Below, in pieces: positions 33,099 to 41,610 of a stretch of 64,000 nt of DNA. The number at the start of each line of letters is the position of its first letter. Positions within the stretch are counted from its first letter, which is position 1. Source of the stretch: Hyalangium versicolor (GTDB taxonomy: Bacteria > Myxococcota > Myxococcia > Myxococcales > Myxococcaceae); the NCBI RefSeq assembly GCF_020103695.1, contig NZ_JAHXBF010000016.1, forward strand, positions 187,790 to 251,789, in the 5' to 3' direction. The notes under the pieces were generated by a model, which was not told where the DNA came from, did no database searches, and worked only from the letters and a program-made list of their open reading frames with translations. A program made the translations under genes and the position numbers.

Positions 33099-33317
33099 CT
33101 ACAGCTCCTTGAACTTGACCTTGCCCGACTCGGAGTAGGACACCAGGAAGTCATTGCCACAGTAGTTGCATTTGACCTCCATTCCGTTCGCGAGCGGCTC
33201 TTCCGTGGGGTTGTTGGCCTCACAGGACGGACAGTCGAACTCCTTGATGAGCTTGCCCGACTTGTTCTTGGCCTTCTTGCTGCTGCCCTCGTCATCATTG
33301 ACATCGTAGTCGTGCAT
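33099..33317 (-). CDS. Small zinc-ribbon protein
   Basis: The 72-residue product (MHDYDVNDDEGSSKKAKNKS) has an acidic then basic N-terminal tail and a four-Cys zinc ribbon: CPSC and CNYC pairs 22 residues apart, with FLVSYSESGKVKFKEL at the end. Such ribbons bind nucleic acid or act in protein complexes; the role is unknown. The ATG at 33317 has GGAGA ten bases upstream. An open frame extends to 33497 but without coding bias. It converges with the YggS gene. Confidence 0.78.
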   Translation of the reverse strand: MHDYDVNDDEGSSKKAKNKSGKLIKEFDCPSCEANNPTEEPLANGMEVKCNYCGNDFLVSYSESGKVKFKEL

Positions 33318-33586
33318 GGGCTTCGGATCTCCTCTGCTTGACCACGGCGTACCGGACGCCGCCGGACCACAGGCTACCAGCGGCGGCCGGTTGTCGCGCG
33401 GTCTCGTTGACTCCAACACCCCACCCTGGAGAACCTGCCACTGGCCTTTTGTCCGGTATCCAAGGGTGTAGGCGAGCCCCAGCTGTGTGCCACTCATCCC
33501 TACCCACGGGAGTGCCTCCCGTTGAATGATGGATACCCCTCCTCGTCCAGGAAGTGACGCCAGTGGGAAGGACAGGGGCGGAGCGG
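33318..33586. other. Gene-free divergent spacer
   Basis: The 350-bp gap between the zinc-ribbon gene and the DUF3108 gene holds no convincing reading frame. This left part shows no hairpin or repeat that I can support; the right end holds a promoter-like element. Confidence 0.5.
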
Positions 33587-33616
33587 TTGGCGGCGCGGAA
33601 ACTGGCTACCTACATT
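33587..33616 (+). promoter_or_regulatory. Promoter-like element for the DUF3108-DUF4091-DUF3108 genes
   Basis: TTGGCG (four of six to the -35 consensus) and TACATT (four of six to -10) are 18 bases apart, 52 bases before the ATG at 33668. Confidence 0.42.
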
Positions 33617-33667
33617 CGCCCGACCTTTCTCCGAGGGAGGGCAGGACCCCGAGTCCAGGAGCGCAAG

Positions 33668-34465
33668 ATGTCCAAGCGGTTCAACGGTGCAATCGTGGGC
33701 CTGTTGTCCGCGATGCTGTTCTCCAGCGCGGCCATGGCCCAGCAGGCCACCCATGCGTTCGGTCCGGGAGAGCAGTCCATCTATCGCGTGCAGTACCTCG
33801 GGGTGACGGCGGGCACGGCGCAGATCACCGTCGGCGCGCCGATGAAGCAGTGGGGCGAGCAGGTATGGCCCATCGTCTCGCTGGCGAAGTCGGATCCGGC
33901 GCTGAACGTGTGGCCCATCAAGGACAAGTTCGTGTCGTACTGGCACGCCGAGGGCCAGCGCACCCTGGGCAGTGACTTCTTCGTGGACGAGAACAACAAG
34001 CGGCGCCGCCAGCGCATCCAGCTGAAGGACGGCGGGAAGACGGCGCATGTCATCCGCCAGTACGAGGGCGCGCAGCCCACTGAGGCCACGCACGAGTTGC
34101 CCGAGGGCACGATGGACATGGCGGCCGCGGCGTTCGCGCTGCGCAACCGGGGCATCGCCGATGGCCAGGAGTACACCTACCCGGTCTTCACGGGCTCCAA
34201 GAGCTTCACGCTGCGAGCGAAGGTGGACGGGCGCCAGAAGCTGAAGACGTCGCTGGGCGAGCGCGAAGTGTTCCGCGTGAAGCTCCAGACGGAGTTCTCC
34301 GAGAAGCTCAAGGCGAAGCGCGACATCGTCGCGTACTTCACGACGGACTCCAGCCACGTGCCGGTGCGCATCGAGGCGGATCTGGCGTTGGGCTCCATCG
34401 TGGCGGAGTTGAGCGAGTACAAGCAGGGTCGCCTGATGGCGATGAACGAAACCAAGGGCGGCTAG
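33668..34465 (+). CDS. DUF3108 family exported protein
   Basis: The 265-residue protein has a clear signal peptide (cleavage after SSAAMA, about residue 24). The mature start, GEQSIYRVQYLGVTAGTAQI, is typical of DUF3108 proteins, which form a lipocalin-like beta structure in the envelope and have no settled function. FVSYWHAEGQ and the closing VPVRIEADLALGSIVAEL also fit. The ATG at 33668 has GGAG seven bases upstream; the longer open frame from 33554 has none. It is the first gene of a three-gene unit, 18 bases before the DUF4091 gene. Confidence 0.85.
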   Translation: MSKRFNGAIVGLLSAMLFSSAAMAQQATHAFGPGEQSIYRVQYLGVTAGTAQITVGAPMKQWGEQVWPIVSLAKSDPALNVWPIKDKFVSYWHAEGQRTLGSDFFVDENNKRRRQRIQLKDGGKTAHVIRQYEGAQPTEATHELPEGTMDMAAAAFALRNRGIADGQEYTYPVFTGSKSFTLRAKVDGRQKLKTSLGEREVFRVKLQTEFSEKLKAKRDIVAYFTTDSSHVPVRIEADLALGSIVAELSEYKQGRLMAMNETKGG

Positions 34466-34483
34466 GCCGCGGAAGGTGGGGGC

Positions 34484-36148
34484 ATGGGAGCGGGTTGGGC
34501 GTGGGCGCTCACGGCGGTGCTGGCGGCATCCCCGGGGCCGAAGGTGGTGTCTCCGCTGGTGAAGGTGAGACCGGGCGTCTCGGTGGAGGGCGCTTCGGAG
34601 GCGAAGCTGAGCCTGGCGCGCGGCGAGTGCGAGGCCACGCAGGTGCTCCTCCCAGGCAATGTCCGCCGGGTGACCGCGGGGCCGCTGGCGCTGAAGGGAC
34701 CTGGAGCGGCGCTGTCCGCCACGCTGTGGCGAGAGGGCTTCATCGACGTGAAGACGCCTTCGAACAGCCAGGGTGCCTCGGGGCCGTGGCCGGACCCACT
34801 GCTGCCGGTGGAGACGCCCGGAGAGCCTTCTCTGCCCGCGGTCCTCTATGTGGAGTTCTGCGCGCCGGGCTCCCAGCAACCAGGAACCTACCGGGGCGAG
34901 TTGCGCGTGAAGGCGGACGGGAACGCTGTGCCGCCGGTGCCGTTCACCGTGGAGGTCCAACCCTTCGAGTTGCCTGCGACGGCCTCGCTGCCGACGAGCT
35001 TCGGCCTCTCGCTGTACAGCATCTCGCGAGGGCACGGGCTGTCCCCGGAGTCTCCCGAGGCCCGGACGCTGCTGCGCTCCTACGCGCGAACGCTGCTGGA
35101 GCACCGCATCAGCGCGCATGGCATGAGCATGACGCCGCCGCCAGTGCGCTTCGAGAATGGCCGGGCGGTGGTGGACTTCCGTGCCTATGACGAGGAGGTG
35201 GCGCCCTTCCTCGAAGGGAGCCTGCTGCCCTCGGGTGCGCGCTTCACCACGGCCGAGGTGCGCGACTGCCGCCAGGCGAGCACCGAGGCGGAGAAGGTGG
35301 CGTACTACCGCGCCTTCGCCGAGCACTTCCGGAGCAAGGGCTGGTCCGCGCAGCTCTTCTTCTACGCGAAGGACGAGCCGAAGCCGACGGACGTCCCCCT
35401 GGTGAAGGCCCAGTCCTCACGGGTGCGCGCGGCGGGCTCCATCCCCGTGCTCGTCACCTCCCCGTTGGATGATGCACTGCGTGGAACCGCGGACATCCTC
35501 ACGCCAACGCTCAACTGCTTCTTCCCACGCTCCGGGCCGCAGACGTGCCGCAACGTGCTGCCCATCGACAAGCTGCGCTCGCGGCTGCCCGAGGGCGCCA
35601 AGGTGTGGTGGTACCAGAGCTGCAACTCGCACGGCTGCACGGGCGGCCCGGCGGCGGATTCCTCCGTGGAGCGCGCCTATAGCGGCTGGGCCTCCTACAT
35701 GGTGGATCACCCTGCCCCACTCAACCGGGCCATGGGGCCGCTGGCCTTCCTCACCGGCGTGGACGGCGAGCTCTATTTCGACACCGTCTACGCCTACAAC
35801 ACGAAGGATCCGTGGAAGGACATCTTCGAGTTCGGTGGCAACGGGGACGGCACCCTCTTCTATCCTGGGACTCCAGCACGGCTGGGCTCGAAGGAGCACC
35901 AGCCCGTGGTGTCGCTGCGGCTCAAACATATCCGCGACGGCCTGGAGGACTATGAGTACCTGCACCTGCTGGCAGGGCTGGGGGACAAGGAATCCGCCCG
36001 GACATTCGCGCGCCGGCTCGCCCGCTCGGGCTATGAGATTGAGCAGGATGTCGAAAAATGGGAACAGGTCCGGCACGATCTGTCCGCCCGCCTGAAGCAG
36101 CGCTGGGAGTCCTCCGAATATGCGAAGCGTCCTGGCGTCCGACCTTGA
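34484..36148 (+). CDS. DUF4091 / GH123-like glycoside hydrolase
   Basis: The 554-residue protein starts with a short hydrophobic segment (AWALTAVLAASPG) that may be a signal peptide. An N-terminal beta-sandwich (about 30-165, LARGECEATQVLLPG and PVPFTVEVQPFELP) precedes a TIM-barrel-like core with FFYAKDEPKPTD, whose Asp-Glu pair matches the catalytic pair of GH123 enzymes. The C-terminal DUF4091 element shows GDGTLFYPG and SLRLKHIRDGLEDYEYL. GH123 members cleave N-acetylgalactosamine-containing glycans. Here it is flanked by two DUF3108 proteins, so action on an envelope or matrix polysaccharide is plausible. Confidence 0.86.
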   Translation: MGAGWAWALTAVLAASPGPKVVSPLVKVRPGVSVEGASEAKLSLARGECEATQVLLPGNVRRVTAGPLALKGPGAALSATLWREGFIDVKTPSNSQGASGPWPDPLLPVETPGEPSLPAVLYVEFCAPGSQQPGTYRGELRVKADGNAVPPVPFTVEVQPFELPATASLPTSFGLSLYSISRGHGLSPESPEARTLLRSYARTLLEHRISAHGMSMTPPPVRFENGRAVVDFRAYDEEVAPFLEGSLLPSGARFTTAEVRDCRQASTEAEKVAYYRAFAEHFRSKGWSAQLFFYAKDEPKPTDVPLVKAQSSRVRAAGSIPVLVTSPLDDALRGTADILTPTLNCFFPRSGPQTCRNVLPIDKLRSRLPEGAKVWWYQSCNSHGCTGGPAADSSVERAYSGWASYMVDHPAPLNRAMGPLAFLTGVDGELYFDTVYAYNTKDPWKDIFEFGGNGDGTLFYPGTPARLGSKEHQPVVSLRLKHIRDGLEDYEYLHLLAGLGDKESARTFARRLARSGYEIEQDVEKWEQVRHDLSARLKQRWESSEYAKRPGVRP

Positions 36149-36188
36149 AAGCAGTCCCCTCGCCCTTCGTGAAAGAAGGCTGACCCGT

Positions 36189-37139
36189 ATGCGCTCCGTC
36201 CTCGTGGCAAGCCTCGTCCTCCTCGCCAGTGCCACCCAGGCCCAGGCACCTGCGGCCGCACCGGCTTCCGCAGCCACACCGGCTCCCGCAGCCGCACAGG
36301 CTCCCGCGGACAGCGATGCCTCAGGCCAGGACGTTCCACCGGTGCAGGACATGTCCCCGCCGACCACTCCCGCGCAGCCGGTGCCTATATGCGCCAACGC
36401 TCTGCCTCCGCTGCGCACGCCCGTCGCCTTCATGCCCGGCGAGCTCCTCGAGTTCGATCTGGACGCGATGGGCGCGAACGCAGGAAAGATGACCATGAAG
36501 GTGCAGCGCCCCGACAAGGGCGCGCTGCCCGTGCAGATCGAGGCGCAGACCAACACCTTCTTCTCCAAGGTGCGGCGCGTGAAGGGCGTGGGCGTGAGCT
36601 ACCTCCACCCGCGCACGCTGCGGCCCTCGCGCTACACCGAGGACTCCACCGAGAACGAGGTGCGCCGCACCGCGGACGTGGCCTTCGGCGCCAAGGATCG
36701 CACCGTGAAGGTGGACTACGTGGTGGGCCAGAAGCCCGGCCACTACGACTACACCTACGACAAGGACGCGCTGGACGTCGCGGGTGCCATCTACCTCATG
36801 CGCCAGCTGCCCATGAAGGAGGGCCTGTCCGTGTGCTTCGACGTGTACGGCATCCGCCGGCTCTGGCGGCTGCAGGGCACGGTGGTGAAGCGCGAGCACG
36901 TCTCGCTGCCCGTGGGCGAGTTCGACGCCTGGTACCTCACCGGCACGGCGGTGCGGCTCGACCGGCCCAAGCAGAAGCGCGAGGTGCACGTGTGGATCTC
37001 CGACGACGCGCGCCGCCTGCCGCTGGTGGCCGTGGGCACCCTGGACCTGGGCGCCGTGCGCGCCACGCTGACGGCCTACTCGCGGCCCGGCGAGAAGGAG
37101 AAGCGCGCCACCAAGGGCAAGGAAGAGCTCAAGTGGTAG
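36189..37139 (+). CDS. DUF3108 family exported protein with Ala/Pro linker
   Basis: The 316-residue protein has a signal peptide (MRSVLVASLVLLASATQAQA), a 40-residue Ala/Pro-rich linker made of short APAA-type repeats, and a DUF3108 domain from about residue 80 (FMPGELLEFDLDAMGANAGK, VKGVGVSYLHPRTL, GEFDAWYLTGTAVRL). The ATG at 36189 is preferred since it starts the signal peptide; an in-frame ATG at 36120 would overlap the DUF4091 gene. It is the second DUF3108 gene around the same enzyme and the last of the unit, closed by a strong terminator. Confidence 0.86.
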   Translation: MRSVLVASLVLLASATQAQAPAAAPASAATPAPAAAQAPADSDASGQDVPPVQDMSPPTTPAQPVPICANALPPLRTPVAFMPGELLEFDLDAMGANAGKMTMKVQRPDKGALPVQIEAQTNTFFSKVRRVKGVGVSYLHPRTLRPSRYTEDSTENEVRRTADVAFGAKDRTVKVDYVVGQKPGHYDYTYDKDALDVAGAIYLMRQLPMKEGLSVCFDVYGIRRLWRLQGTVVKREHVSLPVGEFDAWYLTGTAVRLDRPKQKREVHVWISDDARRLPLVAVGTLDLGAVRATLTAYSRPGEKEKRATKGKEELKW

Positions 37140-37167
37140 CCCACCGGACATTGTGACGCGGTGTCCC

Positions 37168-37199
37168 AAGCCCCTCCTTATGAGAGGAGGGGCTTTTGC
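37168..37199 (+). terminator. Strong Rho-independent terminator
   Basis: AAGCCCCTCCT pairs with AGGAGGGGCTT across a TATGAG loop and is followed by TTTTGCT. It ends the DUF3108-DUF4091-DUF3108 unit 28 bases after the last stop. Confidence 0.9.
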
Positions 37200-37221
37200 T
37201 CACCTTTCAATTGATTCCGAT

Positions 37222-37250
37222 TTGCAAAGTCAAAAGGTGACGTCTAGGGT
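37222..37250 (+). promoter_or_regulatory. Promoter-like element for the porin-imelysin genes
   Basis: TTGCAA (four of six) and TAGGGT (three of six) are 17 bases apart. Transcription would start close to the ATG at 37264, leaving almost no leader. A seven-base inverted repeat (CACCTTT at 37201-37207, AAAGGTG at 37233-37239) brackets the -35 region. No good Fur box was found. Confidence 0.35.
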
Positions 37251-37263
37251 GCGCGCCATTCCG

Positions 37264-38604
37264 ATGCGTCACCCCAACCTGATCTCCGTTTTGATGTGCG
37301 CTGTTGCAGTGCTCACCGCCTTCCCCGCCCGAGCGCAGAAGAAGTCGGAGGAAGAGGAAGAGGAGCACGAGGCGGAGAAGAAGAAGCCGGCCCTGAAGCT
37401 GGAGGTCGGCGGGTACGGGGATCTGCAGTTCGCCTATTACAACCATGGGCCGAACCAGAACCGCCAGGGCGGCTCGCAGAAGGACTCACGGCTCACCTTC
37501 GACACCACCCGGCTGGTGATGGAGCTGGAGGCGAGCCTGCCCGAGTACGGGCTCGAGGCCGAGATGGAGGTGGAGTTCGAGCACGGCGGCACCGGCTCGG
37601 CCATGGAGCTCGAGTACGAGGAGTTCGGCGAGTTCGAGCAGGAGGTGGAGAAGGGCGGCGAGGTGCTGCTGGAGGAGTTCTACCTGAAGAAGGAGTTCGG
37701 GGAGGACTTCGCCATCTCGGTCGGGCGCTTCTACGTCGCGGTGGGCACGCTGAGCGAGTACTACCGGCCCACCGACTACCTGGGCACCATCCGCTCCGAA
37801 TCGGAGACGCTCATCATCCCCAACACGTGGGACGAGATGGGGATCCAGGCGCAGTGGAAGCTCGACGCCGGCCTGAAGCTGACGGCGCAGGTGGTCAACG
37901 GGCTGGACTCCACTGCGTTCAGCTCCCAGTACTGGGTGGCCCGGGGACACCAGCACCGCTTCGAGCTGAACCGCGCCACGGATCTGGCCGCCGTGCTGCG
38001 TGCGGACGTCACCCGCTTCGAGGGGCTCCACTTCGGCATCTCCGGCTACTACGGGGACACGACGCGCAACCGCCCCAAACCGGATCTCGTGAAGACGTGC
38101 GAGGAGCGAAATGACGGGGTGGTAGCGCCCTGTGGCTACGTCTCCGCGCCGCTGCTGATCGTGGACGCTCACTTCTCTCTGGAGCGAGGCCCCTGGCGCG
38201 CCAAGGCCCTGGCGATGTGGGGCTACCTGAAGAACGCGGATGACATCTCCGCGCGCAACGATCGCCTGTCCAACCTGCTGAACGTGCTGCGAACACCCGT
38301 GGCCGAGCATGCACTGGCCGTCTGGGGCGAGCTGGGCTTCAACATCGCGCCGAAGCTCGGGCTGGACGAGGACCACCGGATCGAGCCCTACGTCCGCTTC
38401 GACTACGCGGACTCGGTCTTCAATCCCCGCACCGAGCTCTTCGACAACCCGCGCTTCGCCCGCTCCATCTACACGGTGGGCACGGCGTACACGCTGGCGG
38501 GGGTGGCCTTCGCCAAGCTCGACTTCAGCCACCGCCGCCTCGGCGACTCCTCCCGCTTCCGGCCAGAGAACACCGTTCGGCTCTCCACTGGCTTCTCCTA
38601 CTGA
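37264..38604 (+). CDS. Porin-like outer membrane protein
   Basis: The 446-residue protein has a signal peptide (cleavage after PARA), a charged coil of Glu and Lys (about 22-42), then a barrel start (LEVGGYGDLQFAYYNHG) and end (RFRPENTVRLSTGFSY, aromatic last residue). It resembles phosphate-selective or carbohydrate porins (FAISVGRFYVAVGTLSEYY, IIPNTWDEMGIQA). It is followed after 26 bases by an imelysin lipoprotein and then a di-heme protein, so it may pass an iron compound or other metal ligand across the outer membrane; this is inferred from context. No ribosome site precedes the ATG. Confidence 0.83.
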   Translation: MRHPNLISVLMCAVAVLTAFPARAQKKSEEEEEEHEAEKKKPALKLEVGGYGDLQFAYYNHGPNQNRQGGSQKDSRLTFDTTRLVMELEASLPEYGLEAEMEVEFEHGGTGSAMELEYEEFGEFEQEVEKGGEVLLEEFYLKKEFGEDFAISVGRFYVAVGTLSEYYRPTDYLGTIRSESETLIIPNTWDEMGIQAQWKLDAGLKLTAQVVNGLDSTAFSSQYWVARGHQHRFELNRATDLAAVLRADVTRFEGLHFGISGYYGDTTRNRPKPDLVKTCEERNDGVVAPCGYVSAPLLIVDAHFSLERGPWRAKALAMWGYLKNADDISARNDRLSNLLNVLRTPVAEHALAVWGELGFNIAPKLGLDEDHRIEPYVRFDYADSVFNPRTELFDNPRFARSIYTVGTAYTLAGVAFAKLDFSHRRLGDSSRFRPENTVRLSTGFSY

Positions 38605-38630
38605 CTGACCCACCCAACAGGATGACTCCG

Positions 38631-39719
38631 ATGACCCTCTCCCGCCTCTCCCTCCGTTCCCTCGCGCTCGCCGGTGCGCTGGTGCTGGCCTCCTGCGGCG
38701 ACGACGACGACAACGGCCCGACCACACCCTCCTTCGACTCCGAGATCATCGTCCACTTCGCGGATGATGTGGTGGTGCCCACCTACCAGAACCTCGCCAC
38801 GCGCATGTCGGAGCTGGATGCGGCGGTGAACGCGCTCGCGGCGGACACGACGGCCGCGAAGCTCACCGCCGCTCAAGAGGCCTGGTTCGCCGCTCGCCAG
38901 CCGTGGGAGCAGAGCGAGGGCTTCCTCTTCGGTCCTGTGGACTCCTTCGGATACGATCCGGCCATGGACAGCTGGCCTGTCAACCGGTCCGATCTGGACG
39001 CGGTGCTTGCCAGCAACGACGCTTTCACCCCGACCTACGTGGCCACTCTCTCAGAGACCCAAAAGGGCTTCCACACGGTGGAGTACCTGCTCTTCGGCGA
39101 CGGCCGCGCGAAGAAGCCGGAGGACTTCACGCCCCGCCAGTTCGATTACCTCAAAGCCATCGCCGCGGAGCTGAAGTCCGTGAGCGCCGCCCTGTCGGAT
39201 TCCTGGGCGAAGTCGGTGGATGGCCGCCAGCCGTATCGAGACGTGCTGGCCAACGCCGGACAGCAGGGCAACTCGGCCTACACCTCCGTCTCGTCCGCGG
39301 CCCAGGAGATGGTCGGCGGAATGATCGGCATCCTCGATGAGGTGGCCAACGGGAAGATCGCCGACCCGTACGACGCCAAGGATCCGGAGCTGGTCGAGAG
39401 CCAGTTCGCCTACAACTCGCTGTCGGACTTCTCCAACAACATCCGCAGCGTGCAGAACGCCTACCTCGGGCACCTGCAGGGCCAGGCGGCCAAGGGCAAG
39501 TCCTTCTCGGACTTCGTGAAGGCCGAGAACGCCGAGCTCGATGCGCGCGTGCAGAAGGAGCTCGCCGACGCCATCACCGCGCTCAGCAAGATCCCGGAGC
39601 CCTTCCGCACCTCGATCACGGATCCCGCCTCCGCGGACGAGATCGAGGCCGCGCAGGCCGCCATCCGCAAGGCCCAGACCACGTTCGAGAACGACATCAG
39701 GCCGCTCACCACCCGGTGA
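38631..39719 (+). CDS. Imelysin-family lipoprotein (iron-related)
   Basis: The 362-residue lipoprotein (signal LALAGALVLASC) carries the imelysin GxHxxE motif in KGFHTVEYLLFGD, plus EAWFAARQPWEQSEGFLFGPVD and YNSLSDFSNNIRSVQNAYLG, the paired helical bundles of the family. Imelysins (IrpA, ICMP, EfeO-like) are iron-regulated and help iron uptake in the periplasm. The ATG at 38631 is preferred because AGGATGA lies just upstream; an ATG at 38622 is the alternative. It is coupled to a porin before it and a di-heme protein after it, a known kind of imelysin operon. Confidence 0.9.
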   Translation: MTLSRLSLRSLALAGALVLASCGDDDDNGPTTPSFDSEIIVHFADDVVVPTYQNLATRMSELDAAVNALAADTTAAKLTAAQEAWFAARQPWEQSEGFLFGPVDSFGYDPAMDSWPVNRSDLDAVLASNDAFTPTYVATLSETQKGFHTVEYLLFGDGRAKKPEDFTPRQFDYLKAIAAELKSVSAALSDSWAKSVDGRQPYRDVLANAGQQGNSAYTSVSSAAQEMVGGMIGILDEVANGKIADPYDAKDPELVESQFAYNSLSDFSNNIRSVQNAYLGHLQGQAAKGKSFSDFVKAENAELDARVQKELADAITALSKIPEPFRTSITDPASADEIEAAQAAIRKAQTTFENDIRPLTTR

Positions 39720-39739
39720 GCCAAACCAGGGGGAGCTGC

Positions 39740-41062
39740 ATGCGAAGACTTGTCGTGTTGTGCGCCGCGGTGGCGCTGAGCTGGGGCTGCGGTGGCGAGG
39801 AAGAACAGCCCCGGGCCGGAGGCACCACCACCATCGATGATCGCACCTCACTGGCCTTCGCCCAGCCGGCTCCCAACCTCTCGGAGGAGCACCTCTCGCG
39901 CCACCGCGCGGGAGATGCGGCCTTCGCGGCGCAGTTCGTCCCCGGGCCCGCGCCGGTGAACCCCGGGCTCGGGCCCCTCTACAACAACAACTCCTGCAAC
40001 GGCTGCCACCTGCGCAACGGCCGAGGCATGCCGGTGATGGGCGTCGGGCCGCAGCGCACCCAGCTCCTGGTGCGCGTCAGCCTCCCCGAGGGCACGCCCC
40101 CCCATCAGAACGGTGCCGTGCCGGTCCCGGGCCTGGGCACGCAGATAGCCGACCAGGCCGTCTATGGCGCCACGCCCGAGGCCTCCGTCACCCTGTCGTG
40201 GGAGGAATCCAGCGGCACCTACGATGATGGCACCGCCTTCAGCCTGCGGACGCCGCGCATCCAGATCACCCCGAGCGATGGCTCTGCCCTGCCCTCGGGG
40301 ATGCTCACTTCGCTGCGCCTGCCGCCCCCGGTGTTCGGGCTGGGGCTTCTCGAGGCGGTGGAGCTCTCCACCCTGCGCGCTCTGGAGGACCCGAGCGATC
40401 GCAACAAGGACGGAATCTCGGGCCGTCTCAACATGGTCTGGGACTCCCAGACGGGCTCCCTGTCCCCGGGGCGCTTTGGGCTGAAGGCCAACAGCCCCAA
40501 CCTGTTCCAGCAGTCGGCGGACGCCTACTTCAATGACATGGGCATCAGCAGCACGCTCAACCCCGAGCCTGATGGCACCTTCGAGCTGCCGCGCGAGACC
40601 CTGGAGGCCGCGGTCTTCTACTCGCAGTCACTCGGAGTGCCGGCGCGCGCGTCCCTCGATGACGAGGAGGTGCGGCACGGCGAGGAACTCTTCCAGTCAC
40701 TCGGGTGCGAAGCCTGCCACCGCGCGGCCCTGGAGACCGGCGAGTACCCCGTACCGGAAATGGCCCACCAGCGGATCCACCCCTATACGGACCTGCTCCT
40801 GCACGACATGGGCGAGGGGCTCGCGGATGGCCGCCCGGATGGAATCGCCGACGGTACCGAGTGGAGAACGACGCCGCTGTGGGGACTCGGGCTCACGCAA
40901 ACGGTGCTGCCGTACGCGGGCTACCTCCACGATGGCCGCGCCCGGACGCTCGAGGAGGCCATCCTCTGGCACGGCGGCGAGGCCGAACGCTCCAAGGAGC
41001 GCTTCCGCAAGCTGTCGGCGACGGATCGCGCCTCGCTGGTGAAGTTCCTCGGCTCGCTCTGA
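39740..41062 (+). CDS. Di-heme cytochrome-type lipoprotein (DUF1111)
   Basis: The 440-residue protein has a lipoprotein-type signal (LCAAVALSWGC) and two heme c sites, SCNGCHLRNG near residue 85 and CEACHRAA near residue 325, in the arrangement of the DUF1111 di-heme oxidoreductase family related to MauG. It should be periplasmic and take part in redox chemistry, often with imelysins in iron metabolism. The ATG at 39740 follows GGGGGAG; the frame also opens at a GTG at 39716. It lies 20 bases after the imelysin gene and is the last gene of the unit. Confidence 0.9.
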   Translation: MRRLVVLCAAVALSWGCGGEEEQPRAGGTTTIDDRTSLAFAQPAPNLSEEHLSRHRAGDAAFAAQFVPGPAPVNPGLGPLYNNNSCNGCHLRNGRGMPVMGVGPQRTQLLVRVSLPEGTPPHQNGAVPVPGLGTQIADQAVYGATPEASVTLSWEESSGTYDDGTAFSLRTPRIQITPSDGSALPSGMLTSLRLPPPVFGLGLLEAVELSTLRALEDPSDRNKDGISGRLNMVWDSQTGSLSPGRFGLKANSPNLFQQSADAYFNDMGISSTLNPEPDGTFELPRETLEAAVFYSQSLGVPARASLDDEEVRHGEELFQSLGCEACHRAALETGEYPVPEMAHQRIHPYTDLLLHDMGEGLADGRPDGIADGTEWRTTPLWGLGLTQTVLPYAGYLHDGRARTLEEAILWHGGEAERSKERFRKLSATDRASLVKFLGSL

Positions 41063-41162
41063 GTCCCGAACCCTCCTCGTGAGGGCGCCCCTGCCGGGCG
41101 CGTCGAGGACGAACCTGTATGCTTGCTAGACAGGTTGGCGCCAAGCCCGCCCGCCCGAGGGG

Positions 41163-41540
41163 TCAGTCGTCGCCCAGGGGGAGTGGCAGCTGCCGCATCA
41201 TCCCCGCGGCCTGCGAGAGCCGGCGCCGCACCTGGGACACGACGCCCACCAGGACCTCGAGCCTCTCGAGGATGAGCTGGTCATCGCCCACCGAGATGAG
41301 GTGAATGGGCGAGGGCCGCTCCAGGCGCATCGCATCGAGCACGTCGGCGAAGTGGCACTCCACATCTCCGAGGGCATCCAGCCCCTCGCGGAGATCATCT
41401 CCCAGGAGGTCCACCAGCACCGCCGCATCCGTACGCGCAGGCAGCACCCGAGCCAGATTCTCCATCGCCTCGCGCAGCGGGTTGTCGCTGGCGGGGCGAG
41501 AAGTCGCGGGGACGGCAAAGGCTGCAACGGACGTCGACAT
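41163..41540 (-). CDS. Small cytoplasmic protein of unknown function
   Basis: The 125-residue product (MSTSVAAFAVPATSRPASDN) is mostly helical after a flexible N-terminus, with DAAVLVDLLGDDLREGLDAL and a Leu-rich helix (LILERLEVLVGVVSQVRRRL). No signal peptide or membrane segment is present and no family is recognised. The ATG at 41540 begins the coding-biased part; an open frame upstream to 41702 lies over the next gene and is not supported. It is 70 bases downstream of the Ala/Pro-rich protein gene on the same strand. Confidence 0.68.
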   Translation of the reverse strand: MSTSVAAFAVPATSRPASDNPLREAMENLARVLPARTDAAVLVDLLGDDLREGLDALGDVECHFADVLDAMRLERPSPIHLISVGDDQLILERLEVLVGVVSQVRRRLSQAAGMMRQLPLPLGDD

Positions 41541-41610
41541 GCGCTGAACGCTACAGGCACGTAGCGAAGGGTCAATTTTTCGCCCCGCCATCCCCCCACC
41601 TCTCCCTCCA

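Noticed and set aside
37140..37263. Fur box upstream of the porin-imelysin genes
   Set aside because: I looked for it because imelysin operons are often iron-regulated, but no stretch matches the Fur consensus convincingly.
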